From JANLVI01 sp031363915 (GTDB lineage: Bacteria; Vulcanimicrobiota; Vulcanimicrobiia; Vulcanimicrobiales; Vulcanimicrobiaceae), in contig JANLVI010000013.1 in the NCBI GenBank assembly GCA_031363915.1, forward strand, positions 156,276 through 220,275: a DNA stretch of 64,000 nucleotides. The letters are read 5' to 3'. Shown here one piece after another: positions 9,161 to 17,341 of the stretch; position 1 is the first letter of the stretch; the number at the start of each line of letters is the position of its first letter. Below the pieces are notes generated by a model. The model was not told where the DNA came from and did not search any database. It saw nothing but the letters and a program-made list of their open reading frames with translations. Both the position numbers and the translations under genes were made by a program.

Positions 9161-11040
9161 AGCGACTGCTCATCGCCAATCGCGGCGAGATCGCGGTGCG
9201 CATCGCGCGCGCCGCGCGCGAACTCGGCATCTCGCCCGTCGGCGTGTATAGCGACGCCGATGTCCACGCGTTGCACCGCGAGGTGATGGACGCGAGCATC
9301 AACATCGGCCCCGCACCGGCGACGGAATCGTATCTGCAAGGCGAACGCATCATTGCCGCGGCCGTGACGCTCGGTGCTGATGCCATCCATCCGGGCTACG
9401 GGTTTCTTTCCGAACGCGCGCCATTCGCGCAAGCCGTTGCCGATGCCGGGTTGATTTTCGTCGGACCGCCGCCCTCGGCGATCGCGCAGATGGGCAGCAA
9501 AATCGATGCCAAGCAGCGCGTTCGCGAACGCGGCGTCGCGGTCGTCCCCGGTTACGACGGCGAGGATCGTTCGCTCGAACGACTGCGTACGGAAGCCGGA
9601 CGCATCGACTTGCCGCTGCTCATCAAAGCCAGCGCAGGCGGCGGCGGGCGCGGCATGCGCGTCGTCGACGACCTCGCACAATTCGACGATGCGCTCGCCT
9701 CGGCGATGCGCGAAGCCAAAGCGTCCTTCGGCGATGATGCCGTGTTGCTCGAACGCTACCTACGCCGCCCGCGTCACATCGAAGTACAGATCCTTGCCGA
9801 CCAGCACGGAACGACTCTAGCGCTCGGCGAGCGCGAGTGCTCGATCCAGCGACGTCACCAAAAAGTGCTCGAGGAAGCGCCGTCGGTCGCTCTCGATGCG
9901 CGCTTGCGCGAGCAGATGTTCGCGGCGGCGATCGCAGCGGCAGAATCGGTGGGCTACACGAACGCGGGTACCGTCGAATTCATGCTCGATGAAGACGGCA
10001 GCTTCTACTTCCTCGAAGTCAACGCGCGCTTGCAAGTCGAACACCCCGTCACCGAACTTGTCTACGGGGTCGATCTCGTGCACTGGCAACTGCGCATCGC
10101 GCAGGGCGAGCGCTTGACGATCGGGAGCGTCGAACCGCGTGGCTGGTCGATCGAAGCGCGTCTCAACGCCGAAGACCCCGCGCACGACTTTCTGCCTTCG
10201 ATCGGCACCCTCACCGCGTTCTCGGTTCCGAATGCTCCGGGAGTGCGTGTCGATACCGGTTTTCGCTCGGGCAGCGAGGTGAGCGTGTACTACGATTCGC
10301 TGCTTGCAAAAATCATCGTCTGGGGTGCAGATCGGAATGCCGCGATCGCGCGCATGCAGGCAACGCTCGCGAGCACCGAAGTGGGCGGCGTCACGACGAA
10401 CCTTGGCATGCTGCGTGCGATCGTTGCCGATCCTGCGTACATTGCAGGCGATACGACGACACGCTTTCTTGAGGAGCGTCCGATCCTCGCCGAATTGCTT
10501 GCCGCGCGGCCCGCAGCCGTCCTCGATGCGGCGCGCCTTGCTGCAGCGACGCTTGTCGCGAGCGGACGCGCATGGCGCATGGGCAGCGTCGATATGCCGG
10601 TACGGTTTACCATCGGCGGGAAAACCGTCGCGACCGAGATCACGCTCGTCGGCGATGAATTCGTTCTGACCGGCGACCTTACCGGAACGATTGCGCGCCG
10701 CGATCTGCCCGCGAATGCGCGCATCGACCCGACCGGCATCGACGTCGACCTGGGTGGATGCGCCTATCGTTTCGCGTTCGCTGCGGTCCCCAGCGCCGAC
10801 GCAGAACACGCCGCTGCGACCGGCTCCGGCACCGTAACCGCGCCGATGCCGGGCAAGATTACCAGCGTCTCCGTCCGCAAAGGCGATCGCGTCGAAGCGC
10901 GCGCGCTGCTCGTCGTGCTCGAAGCAATGAAAATGGAACACCGCATCGAGGCGCCGCTCGCCGGCAACGTCGGCGAGGTGTTCGTCGAACCGGGCCAACT
11001 AGTCGCCGCGGGCGCGACGCTTGTGAAGCTGCACGAATGA
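9157..11040 (+). CDS. liuD: Methylcrotonyl-CoA carboxylase alpha subunit (biotin carboxylase plus biotin carrier)
   Basis: 627 residues from the ATG at 9157, which overlaps the preceding stop as ATGA; GTG at 9148 is an in-frame alternative. The order is biotin-carboxylase N domain (LLIANRGEIAVRIARAARELG), ATP-grasp (SAGGGGRGMRVV, then EVNARLQVEHPVTE), C-terminal carboxylase domain, a linker, and a biotinyl carrier domain ending with the attachment site EAMKMEH. It carboxylates biotin with ATP and bicarbonate and works with the beta subunit at 3992. A role as a general acyl-CoA carboxylase alpha subunit shared with another beta subunit cannot be excluded. Confidence 0.92.
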   Translation: MKRLLIANRGEIAVRIARAARELGISPVGVYSDADVHALHREVMDASINIGPAPATESYLQGERIIAAAVTLGADAIHPGYGFLSERAPFAQAVADAGLIFVGPPPSAIAQMGSKIDAKQRVRERGVAVVPGYDGEDRSLERLRTEAGRIDLPLLIKASAGGGGRGMRVVDDLAQFDDALASAMREAKASFGDDAVLLERYLRRPRHIEVQILADQHGTTLALGERECSIQRRHQKVLEEAPSVALDARLREQMFAAAIAAAESVGYTNAGTVEFMLDEDGSFYFLEVNARLQVEHPVTELVYGVDLVHWQLRIAQGERLTIGSVEPRGWSIEARLNAEDPAHDFLPSIGTLTAFSVPNAPGVRVDTGFRSGSEVSVYYDSLLAKIIVWGADRNAAIARMQATLASTEVGGVTTNLGMLRAIVADPAYIAGDTTTRFLEERPILAELLAARPAAVLDAARLAAATLVASGRAWRMGSVDMPVRFTIGGKTVATEITLVGDEFVLTGDLTGTIARRDLPANARIDPTGIDVDLGGCAYRFAFAAVPSADAEHAAATGSGTVTAPMPGKITSVSVRKGDRVEARALLVVLEAMKMEHRIEAPLAGNVGEVFVEPGQLVAAGATLVKLHE

Positions 11041-11813
11041 AGATCGTCTTACTTCCCGGCTGGCACGAAGTCGCCGACTTAATGGATACCTTCGACCAGG
11101 GGCGCAACGGCCGCTACGGATTCTCAGCGTACGGATTCGACTCGATCGTCTTTCCGCAAGGGAAATTCGGTCTGCGGCAGCGCGTCGACGAGCTGGCGCA
11201 GTTTCTGGATCGCCTCAAGAGCCGCGAACCGCAGGCGTTTCCGGTTGCAATCTTCGGCTTTAGTGCCGGCGGTTTGATCGCGCGCGGATTTTTGCGCGCG
11301 TATCCCGAGCGTGCGCGCGAAATCGCCGGGATCGTGCAACTGGCCTCACCCAATGGCGGCCTCATCACGAATTATGCCGCGCAACTCATACAGCGCTTTC
11401 GCATCCGTGCCGAAGAACTCTCCGATCTCGACGTCGCATCGCCGTTCATGACCTGGCTCAACGGAACGAGCGGTCACTGGGTGCCCACGGCCGATCCCAA
11501 ACACAAACTCTGGATGCTCGACCGCAAACCGTTCGTCGTTCCGGAGGGCACACGCATCCTCGCCATCGTCGGCCGGGTCGCCCGGTTTGCCGGGCCAACC
11601 GCAAGCGACGGAGTGGTGCGAAGCGAATCGGCACACCTCGAAGAACACATTCCCACCGTTTACATTGACGACGATCGCGCTAACCACCTCAATCTCGGCG
11701 CCGTGTCGAATCCCTTTACCTCGCTCTTCCGCGGGTTCGTGCACGATGACTCGATGTGGCCGCGCGTCGTCGAACACACGGTAAACTTTCTCAAATCGGA
11801 GCAGGCCCCATGA
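11037..11813 (+). CDS. Alpha/beta hydrolase, lipase-like
   Basis: 258 residues. The nucleophile elbow is GFSAGG, with Ser at about residue 76, preceded by the short first strand MKIVLLPGWHE and followed by VQLASPNGG, as in triacylglycerol-lipase/PGAP1-like hydrolases. A late DDDRANHLNLG segment offers a candidate catalytic His. The start is fixed by the four-base ATGA overlap with the carboxylase. It lies in the middle of the leucine-degradation operon between the carboxylase alpha subunit and HMG-CoA lyase. A thioesterase or ester-cleaving accessory role is possible; the substrate is unknown. Confidence 0.75.
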   Translation: MKIVLLPGWHEVADLMDTFDQGRNGRYGFSAYGFDSIVFPQGKFGLRQRVDELAQFLDRLKSREPQAFPVAIFGFSAGGLIARGFLRAYPERAREIAGIVQLASPNGGLITNYAAQLIQRFRIRAEELSDLDVASPFMTWLNGTSGHWVPTADPKHKLWMLDRKPFVVPEGTRILAIVGRVARFAGPTASDGVVRSESAHLEEHIPTVYIDDDRANHLNLGAVSNPFTSLFRGFVHDDSMWPRVVEHTVNFLKSEQAP

Positions 11814-12739
11814 GCGCAACCAGTTTGACGACGCTGCCGCAGCGGATCAAGATTTGTGAAGTCGGACCGCGCGACGGTCTGCAGAACGAATCCAGCATCG
11901 TCTCCATCGATGATAAAGTGCGCTACATCGACTTGCTCTCGGCCGCGGGCGCGCCGATCGTCGAGGCGACGTCCTTCGTGAGTCCCAAAGCCATCCCACA
12001 GCTTGCCGATGCAGACGACGTCTTCGCACGCATCGAGAAGCGACCCGGCGTCACGTACCTCGTGCTCGTGCCGAACGACCGCGGACTCGATCGCGCGATC
12101 GCTGCCGGCGCGCGGGCGATCGCCGTCTTCACCGCGGCCTCGGAGAGTTTCACGAAAGCCAATATCGGCATGACGATCGACGAGTCGATCTCCACGTTCG
12201 CCGCCGTCGTGCGCCGCGCGCGCACCGAAAATATGTGGGTGCGCGGCTATATTTCAACCGCCTTCGGCTGTCCGTACGAAGGCGCGGTCCCGGTCGAGCA
12301 GGTCGTGCGCGTCGCCGAGCGGCTCGCCGACATGGGCATAGACGAGCTCTCGATCGGCGATACGATCGGCGTCGGAACGCCCAATCAAGTGGTCGACGTG
12401 GCGGGGGCACTACAAGAGAAAATGCCGGTCGAGCGCCTCGCGATGCACTTCCACGATACACGCGGTACAGCGCTCGCCAACGTAATGGCGGCGCTCCAAA
12501 TGGGGATCGCAACGTTCGATTCCTCCGCCGGAGGCCTTGGCGGTTGCCCGTACGCGCCCGGCGCGAGCGGAAATCTCTCGACGGAAGATCTGCTGTATAT
12601 GCTGCATGGCATGGGCATCGAGACGGGGATCGACCTGACGAAGATCCGCGAAGCGTCGCGCTTTATCGCAAGCAAACTCGACCATCCGCTCACCTCGCGT
12701 GCGTATGCGGCGCTGGAAGCCGCGGCGGGACGCGCGTGA
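11810..12739 (+). CDS. liuE: Hydroxymethylglutaryl-CoA lyase
   Basis: 309 residues, a TIM-barrel of the HMGL family that splits HMG-CoA into acetoacetate and acetyl-CoA, the last step of leucine degradation. Diagnostic segments are KICEVGPRDGLQNE (catalytic Arg/Asp), SIGDTIGVGTP, MHFHDTRGTALAN (metal His residues) and GLGGCPYAPGASGN with the active-site-loop Cys. The start ATG overlaps the previous stop (ATGA), and its end overlaps the next GTG start. No isovaleryl-CoA dehydrogenase is in the window, so the first step of the pathway must be encoded elsewhere. Confidence 0.92.
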   Translation: MSATSLTTLPQRIKICEVGPRDGLQNESSIVSIDDKVRYIDLLSAAGAPIVEATSFVSPKAIPQLADADDVFARIEKRPGVTYLVLVPNDRGLDRAIAAGARAIAVFTAASESFTKANIGMTIDESISTFAAVVRRARTENMWVRGYISTAFGCPYEGAVPVEQVVRVAERLADMGIDELSIGDTIGVGTPNQVVDVAGALQEKMPVERLAMHFHDTRGTALANVMAALQMGIATFDSSAGGLGGCPYAPGASGNLSTEDLLYMLHGMGIETGIDLTKIREASRFIASKLDHPLTSRAYAALEAAAGRA

Positions 12740-13929
12740 ACGGCAGCCGCTTCCCCGGTGTCGTCGCGGCGCGGGCCGACGATCGCGTCCTTGCCGATAA
12801 CGCGGCATCAACACAGTTGCCACTCGATACGATCGAGCGGATGCAAGCGTACATGGTCGTCGAGAACGCGCAAAAAGGCTCGCTCTTCGCACGCTCGATT
12901 CGCACGAGTGCGCTCGTCGCCGAAGGCAAGTCCGCGTTTGCCGAGTTGATCGGCGTGCCCAGCGCGACGGTCGGCATCGGCTTGAATGCGACCTCGATTG
13001 CGATGCATCTCTCGCGCGCCATCGCGCCGTCGATCCGGCCGGGCGACCGCATCGTGCTCACGGCCGCCGATCACTCCGCCAACGTAACGCCCTGGATGTG
13101 GCTCGCGCACTTCGGCGCCGAGATCGACATCGTTCCCGTCGATGAAAATGGCGACATCAACGAAGCCGCCTACCACGAAGCACTCGCGCGCGGTCCTGCC
13201 CTCGTCGCGCTCCCGTGGGCATCGAACTGCACGGGCACGGTGTTCGACGTTGCGACATACGCGCGTCAAGCCAAAGCTGTCGGCGCCATCGTTATCGTCG
13301 ATGGCGTGCAGATGTTGCCGCACCGCCGAGTCGACATCGATCCTGCGTTCGATGCCGTGATGTTCTCCGCATACAAGATATTCGCACCGCACATGGGATT
13401 CTGGTACGCACACCCGGATTTTGCCGAGCGATTCTTTCGCAGCGACGACCCGCTCATCCCAACGGGCGCGGCGTTCTGGTCGATCGAACCGGGGACGCAA
13501 AGCCACGAAGCAGTTGCCGGCTGGCTCGGCACCGTGAACTATCTGCGCGAAGTTGGGGGCGGAAAACTGCGCGCGGCGATGGATTCGATCGCAACCTACG
13601 AGCGTGATCTGAGCAAATATGCGCTCAAGAAATTCGAACGTCGCGCAGAAGTCATCAAGCTGTACGGTCGTCCGGCGGGTTTCTACCGGCTGCCCCTCTT
13701 CGCGTTCAATGTCGAGCGCGAAGAGGGCGAGAGCGTCGCGCGCGGGCTCGATAGCGCGGGCATCGAAGCGCGCTTCGGCGACTATTATAGCCCCCGTCTG
13801 ATGCAGTCGATCGCCTCGGATCGCAGCGGAACGGCCGTGCGTCTCTCGTTTGCCCACTACAATACGACGGCGGATATTGACCGTTGCTTCACCGCGATCG
13901 ACGACCTGATTTCGGTCGTGGTCCATTGA
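12736..13929 (+). CDS. Class V aminotransferase / cysteine desulfurase-like PLP enzyme
   Basis: 397 residues from GTG 12736. Fold-type I PLP enzyme: LADNAASTQLP near the N-terminus, H113 in AADHSANVTPW, D189 in VIVDGVQMLPHR, and the PLP lysine K214 in FSAYKIFAPHMGFWY. The family includes cysteine desulfurases, kynureninase-like and isopenicillin-epimerase-like enzymes. A catalytic-loop Cys typical of true cysteine desulfurases is not evident, so sulfur mobilisation is uncertain. It sits in the overlapping gene chain after HMG-CoA lyase. An amino-acid-processing role feeding the leucine pathway is speculative. Confidence 0.78.
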   Translation: MNGSRFPGVVAARADDRVLADNAASTQLPLDTIERMQAYMVVENAQKGSLFARSIRTSALVAEGKSAFAELIGVPSATVGIGLNATSIAMHLSRAIAPSIRPGDRIVLTAADHSANVTPWMWLAHFGAEIDIVPVDENGDINEAAYHEALARGPALVALPWASNCTGTVFDVATYARQAKAVGAIVIVDGVQMLPHRRVDIDPAFDAVMFSAYKIFAPHMGFWYAHPDFAERFFRSDDPLIPTGAAFWSIEPGTQSHEAVAGWLGTVNYLREVGGGKLRAAMDSIATYERDLSKYALKKFERRAEVIKLYGRPAGFYRLPLFAFNVEREEGESVARGLDSAGIEARFGDYYSPRLMQSIASDRSGTAVRLSFAHYNTTADIDRCFTAIDDLISVVVH

Positions 13930-14612
13930 CCGGCGCACAGATCGACCGCCTCGGCGCGCGGCTACGAACGGCGCCCGAGGCCGATGACTTACGCGAACTC
14001 GACGCGTACCGCGCGACCTTCGAACCGATCTTTGCAACGACGCTCCCCAAACTCGCAGCCGAACTCGACACCGCAATCGTCGCTCGTCACAAATCCGCTC
14101 GTTCGATTCTCGATAAGCTCGTTCGTAACGCGCCGACGCGACTCTCTTCGGTGCAAGACATCGCAGGCGCGCGAATTATCGTGTCGACGATCGCCGAACA
14201 AGATCGCATCACCGCCGAACTCTGCGCGCGGATCGAGAAGACACAGATCGTCGATCGCCGTTCGTTTCCCACCTATGGCTATCGCGCGGTACACGTGCTC
14301 GCGCGCTTTCCGCTACCGTTCGAATTCCAAGTGCGCACGCTCGCCCAGCATCGCTGGGCACAACTCTCCGAACGCCTCGCCGACAAGCACGGTTTCGACC
14401 TCAAATACGGCGGCGGTCCCTCGCACGTCGTTGCGGCGCTCATGACCATGAGCCGGTTCGTCGCCGACACCGAGTATCTGCAGACGGCCGGACGCGCGCG
14501 CGCCGACGGCGCGACGATCGATACCGACGAAGCGATGGAAGCCCTCGAACGCGTGACGACGGTCGTGAGTCGGCGAACGCGAATCCTCGAAGCGCTGCGT
14601 TTCGATGATTAG
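13926..14612 (+). CDS. RelA/SpoT synthetase-domain protein (small alarmone synthetase type)
   Basis: About 228 residues from TTG 13926, which gives the same four-base overlap (TTGA) as its neighbours; an in-frame ATG exists at 13884 inside the previous gene. The nucleotidyltransferase motifs are all there: ARHKSARSILDKL (ATP-binding basic motif), DIAGARIIV (metal Asp), GYRAVHVL, and EFQVRTLAQHRWAQLSER with the catalytic Glu. No HD hydrolase, TGS or ACT domain is present, so it is a stand-alone synthetase that could make (p)ppGpp or modify another acceptor. Placement inside a catabolic operon is unusual. The following 84-residue gene overlaps it. Confidence 0.8.
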   Translation: MTGAQIDRLGARLRTAPEADDLRELDAYRATFEPIFATTLPKLAAELDTAIVARHKSARSILDKLVRNAPTRLSSVQDIAGARIIVSTIAEQDRITAELCARIEKTQIVDRRSFPTYGYRAVHVLARFPLPFEFQVRTLAQHRWAQLSERLADKHGFDLKYGGGPSHVVAALMTMSRFVADTEYLQTAGRARADGATIDTDEAMEALERVTTVVSRRTRILEALRFDD

Positions 14613-14859
14613 CGTCCTGATCGCATACGACCGGGAAACCGCGACGACGACTCTCGAGCGCTGGTTTGAGGATCCCCTCGAAGCGCGACGCGAGCGGCTC
14701 CTGCTCGAACTTGAATCGATCGCGCAGCCCGATGTGGAAGTCGTGCTCCTCGAGGCGACCTCGCGTGCCGACGTGCTCGTGACGCACGCGCGCTACTTCG
14801 ATCGCGCCGCGCTCGGCGCGGATCGCCTCTTTCCACCCTCCGCGAAAGGCCCCGCGTGA
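14605..14859 (+). CDS. Small acidic hypothetical protein
   Basis: 84 residues that I do not recognise. It begins MISVLIAYDRETATTTLERWF, is acidic, and reads VEVVLLEATSRADVLVTHARYF in the second half, so a small alpha/beta fold is plausible. It overlaps the synthetase gene by eight bases and the amidohydrolase start by four, so it is firmly part of the operon. A partner or antidote of the RelA-like protein is one idea suggested only by position and size. Confidence 0.6.
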   Translation: MISVLIAYDRETATTTLERWFEDPLEARRERLLLELESIAQPDVEVVLLEATSRADVLVTHARYFDRAALGADRLFPPSAKGPA

Positions 14860-16037
14860 AGTCTCTTGCTCTGCGCTGCGGCGCGCTCTACGACGGCACG
14901 GGCGCGGCGCCGCGCCGCAACGTCACGATCCTCGTCGAGGGATCGACGATCCATTCGATCGTCGACGGCACGACGGCGATCGATGCCGAGCGCACGGTCG
15001 AGACGCGCGCCGTCAGCCCGGGATTGATCAATTCGCACGTGCATTTGGAAGTCAACGGCGAGCCCGACGTGATGGGCGTCTACATCATCAAAACACCTGC
15101 GGAAAAAACGCTCGGCGCAGTTGCAAATGCGCGCAAGGCCCTTGAAGCCGGCGTAACGACCTGTCGGGATCTCGGCGCGACCGATGGAAATGCGATCGCG
15201 ATCCGTGATGCCGTTGCGCGCGGCGAACACGTCGGACCGACGATCATCCCCGCAGGCCGCGCGATCTGCATGACGGGCGGTCACGGATTCTTCATCGGCC
15301 GCGAAACCGACGGTCCGTGGGATGCGCGCAAGGCCGTTCGCGAGCAGCTCAAAGCCGGAGCCGGCTGCATCAAACTCATCGCGACGGGCGGCGTGCTCAC
15401 CAAGGGTGCGGTCCCGGGCCGCGATCAGCTCAGCGAGGAAGAAATGCGCGCGGCGATCGTCGAGGCCCGAACGCACGGCATGCGCGTCGCGGCGCACGCG
15501 ATCGGCACGAGCGGCATCAAGAACGCCTTGCGGGCAGGCGTGACCTCAATCGAACACGGTCATTTGCTTGACGACGAGGCAATCGCGCTCTTCAAGGAAC
15601 GCGGCACCTATCTCGTGCCGACGATCGCCGCCATCACGTGCATCTTCGAGAACATCGACAACGGCAAGCAGCCCGATTACGTCGTACGTAAAGCGACGGA
15701 GATCTACGATAAGATGCGCGTCAATTTGCGGCACGCGTTTGAGGCGGGAGTGATGTTCGCCGGTGGCAGCGATGCGGGCACGCCATACAATTTTCACGAG
15801 AACTACTGGTACGAAGTCGAACTCATGCAGACCATTCTGGGCATGACTGCATCGCAAGCGCTGAGTGCTGCAACGAAATCCGCGGGCGAATTGCTCGGCG
15901 TCGAGGCAGGCGTGATCGAACCGGGACGCCCGGCCGACCTGCTCGCACTCGACGCCGAACTCGATGTGGATACGCGAGCTCTACGCGACCCCGCGCTGGT
16001 GATCAAAGGCGGCACGATCGCATTCGACCGCGGTTAA
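14856..16037 (+). CDS. Amidohydrolase family protein (imidazolonepropionase/prolidase-like)
   Basis: 393 residues from GTG 14856. Metal-dependent amidohydrolase: HxH motif at H61/H63 in GLINSHVHLEVNG, a probable bridging Lys in GAGCIKLIATGGV, then RVAAHAIGTSG, SIEHGHLLDD and the catalytic Asp in GGSDAGTPYN. The C-terminal GVIEPGRPADLLALD segment is the usual beta-sandwich return. The closest type is the cytosolic amidohydrolases annotated as imidazolonepropionase or Xaa-Pro dipeptidase; the substrate cannot be decided. It ends the overlapping gene chain and overlaps the convergent exporter gene by 57 bases. Confidence 0.85.
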   Translation: MKSLALRCGALYDGTGAAPRRNVTILVEGSTIHSIVDGTTAIDAERTVETRAVSPGLINSHVHLEVNGEPDVMGVYIIKTPAEKTLGAVANARKALEAGVTTCRDLGATDGNAIAIRDAVARGEHVGPTIIPAGRAICMTGGHGFFIGRETDGPWDARKAVREQLKAGAGCIKLIATGGVLTKGAVPGRDQLSEEEMRAAIVEARTHGMRVAAHAIGTSGIKNALRAGVTSIEHGHLLDDEAIALFKERGTYLVPTIAAITCIFENIDNGKQPDYVVRKATEIYDKMRVNLRHAFEAGVMFAGGSDAGTPYNFHENYWYEVELMQTILGMTASQALSAATKSAGELLGVEAGVIEPGRPADLLALDAELDVDTRALRDPALVIKGGTIAFDRG

Positions 16038-16955
16038 GGCCGGACGCAAGCGCGGTCGCGCGACGACGTTGTTAAGCACGAGTGCAAGAATCGTGATCGC
16101 AGCCCCGAGGTATTCGATCGCCGGATAGCGGGCGCCGAAGCCTATTGCAATTGCGAACGCCGTGATCGGAACGACGTTCATGAAGAGCACCGCCGTCGAC
16201 GCACCGAGTTTGGCGATCCCGATGTTCCATGCAACGAGCGAAATCACCGCACCCGCGATCGCAAGAAACGCCATACCGGGCAGCGCGTGCACGAAGCCGC
16301 CAGCCGTCGGGATATGTGAAAATCCAAGAGCCGTTGCAACGAGCGCGATGACGGCCGTCGAGAGCGTTCCAAAAAACACGCCGAGCATCGTATAGCGTAG
16401 CGGCGACCACGACGAGAACGCCGGAATCCAGGACGTGTAGGTGGCCCAGCAGAGTGCGCCGCCAAGCATCAAAAGATCGCCGATCCAATCGCCCGCCGCG
16501 AGCACGCTTGCGGGATTGCCTTTCGTGACGACGAGAGCGACGCCGAAGAACGCAAGCGCGATGAATCCGAATGTCCGCAGCGTCGGCTTCGCACCACCGC
16601 GCAGCCATCCAACGAGCACGGCGAGCAGTGGCGTCGTCGCCATGATCAGCGCGCCGTGTTGCGGTCCGCTGATGCCGATGCCGAGCAGCAACGCGACGTT
16701 GAACACCGAGAATCCGAGAATGCCCAAACTCGCGATAGCCCGGCCCCGGCCCTCGAACGAAAACGCGCCCCGCCCTTCGCGCAACCGCACGACGGCGGCC
16801 AGAATCAACGTCGCTGTCAGATAGCGCACGAAGGTTAGCCAGAACGGATCGAGATCGTGCAGCACGGCGCCGAGCACAGGAAACTGCATCCCCCAGAGGA
16901 TGGTCGCCGTGAGGGCTGCGCTAATTCCGAGGGTCCGACTGCTCATCGAACCCAT
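15981..16955 (-). CDS. EamA/DMT family exporter, divergent from an ArsR regulator
   Basis: 324 residues with ten hydrophobic helices in two EamA repeats. Family signatures are ATILWGMQFPVLGAVL in helix 1 and GASTAVLFMNVVPITAFAIA in the second repeat. It starts at ATG 16955 or 16946. The 77 bases upstream carry a pair of dyad operators shared with the ArsR gene, so expression is probably controlled by that regulator and the exported compound may be its inducer. Its last 57 bases overlap the amidohydrolase gene on the other strand. Confidence 0.87.
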   Translation of the reverse strand: MGSMSSRTLGISAALTATILWGMQFPVLGAVLHDLDPFWLTFVRYLTATLILAAVVRLREGRGAFSFEGRGRAIASLGILGFSVFNVALLLGIGISGPQHGALIMATTPLLAVLVGWLRGGAKPTLRTFGFIALAFFGVALVVTKGNPASVLAAGDWIGDLLMLGGALCWATYTSWIPAFSSWSPLRYTMLGVFFGTLSTAVIALVATALGFSHIPTAGGFVHALPGMAFLAIAGAVISLVAWNIGIAKLGASTAVLFMNVVPITAFAIAIGFGARYPAIEYLGAAITILALVLNNVVARPRLRPALTAVECDRAAFDHQRGVA

Positions 16956-16960
16956 CTTAC

Positions 16961-17018
16961 CGTTCGATCGGCATCTAACTATACGCCAAAAGTCGCATTG
17001 TTCGATGCCGATCGAACG
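16961..17018. promoter_or_regulatory. Perfect 15-bp inverted repeat: paired operators between exporter and ArsR genes
   Basis: CGTTCGATCGGCATC at 16961-16975 is repeated as its exact reverse complement at 17004-17018, 28 bases apart. Each arm also holds a shorter dyad: TTCGAT-N4-ATCGAA at 17001-17016 (perfect) and the same with one mismatch on the left (16963-16978). Candidate -10 boxes lie beside them: TATACT at 17020-17025 for the regulator, and TATAGT on the minus strand near 16977-16982 for the exporter. The layout fits an ArsR-type repressor controlling both divergent promoters. Confidence 0.75.
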
Positions 17019-17032
17019 CTATACTGAGGTCA

Positions 17033-17341
17033 ATGACTGAGCTTGCCCAACCCGATACCAAGGAGATCGTGCTCGCGGACGTGCTGGCCGCGCTGAGCGA
17101 CCCGGTGCGCCTGGCGATCGTGGCCGAACTCCACGAGCGTCGCGAAGTCTCGTGCGGTTCCATCCATCTCGATATCGTAAAATCCACCCGCTCGCACCAC
17201 TTCAAAGTGCTGCGCGAGGCTGGGGTCACGTGGACGCGCATCGATGGGGTAGAACGCTATGTGAAGCTCCGCTATGACTGTCTGGAACAGCGCTTCCCCG
17301 GCCTGTTAACCTCGGTACTCGTCGGCGCGGCGAGCGCGTGA
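17033..17341 (+). CDS. ArsR-family winged-helix regulator
   Basis: 102 residues, the usual size. The fold starts with LAALSDPVRLAIVAELHERRE, followed by the recognition helix region KSTRSHHFKVLREAGVTW and the wing TRIDGVERYVKLRY. There is no clear Cys-based metal site (single Cys residues at about 42 and 83), so it may sense an organic molecule rather than arsenite or metals. It is divergent from the DMT exporter with shared operators in between. It overlaps the next gene's GTG by four bases. Confidence 0.88.
   Translation: MTELAQPDTKEIVLADVLAALSDPVRLAIVAELHERREVSCGSIHLDIVKSTRSHHFKVLREAGVTWTRIDGVERYVKLRYDCLEQRFPGLLTSVLVGAASA

Noticed and set aside
10758..11036. Upstream extension of the alpha/beta hydrolase frame
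   Set aside because: It overlaps the carboxylase gene out of frame and has no protein character; the ATGA overlap at 11037 gives a natural start.
12235..12735. Upstream extension of the class V aminotransferase frame
   Set aside because: It lies inside HMG-CoA lyase in another frame, with Arg-rich noise; the GTGA overlap at 12736 fits the family start.
12808..14076. A 422-codon antisense frame within the PLP-enzyme gene
   Set aside because: Antisense shadow of a clearly assigned gene, no motif.
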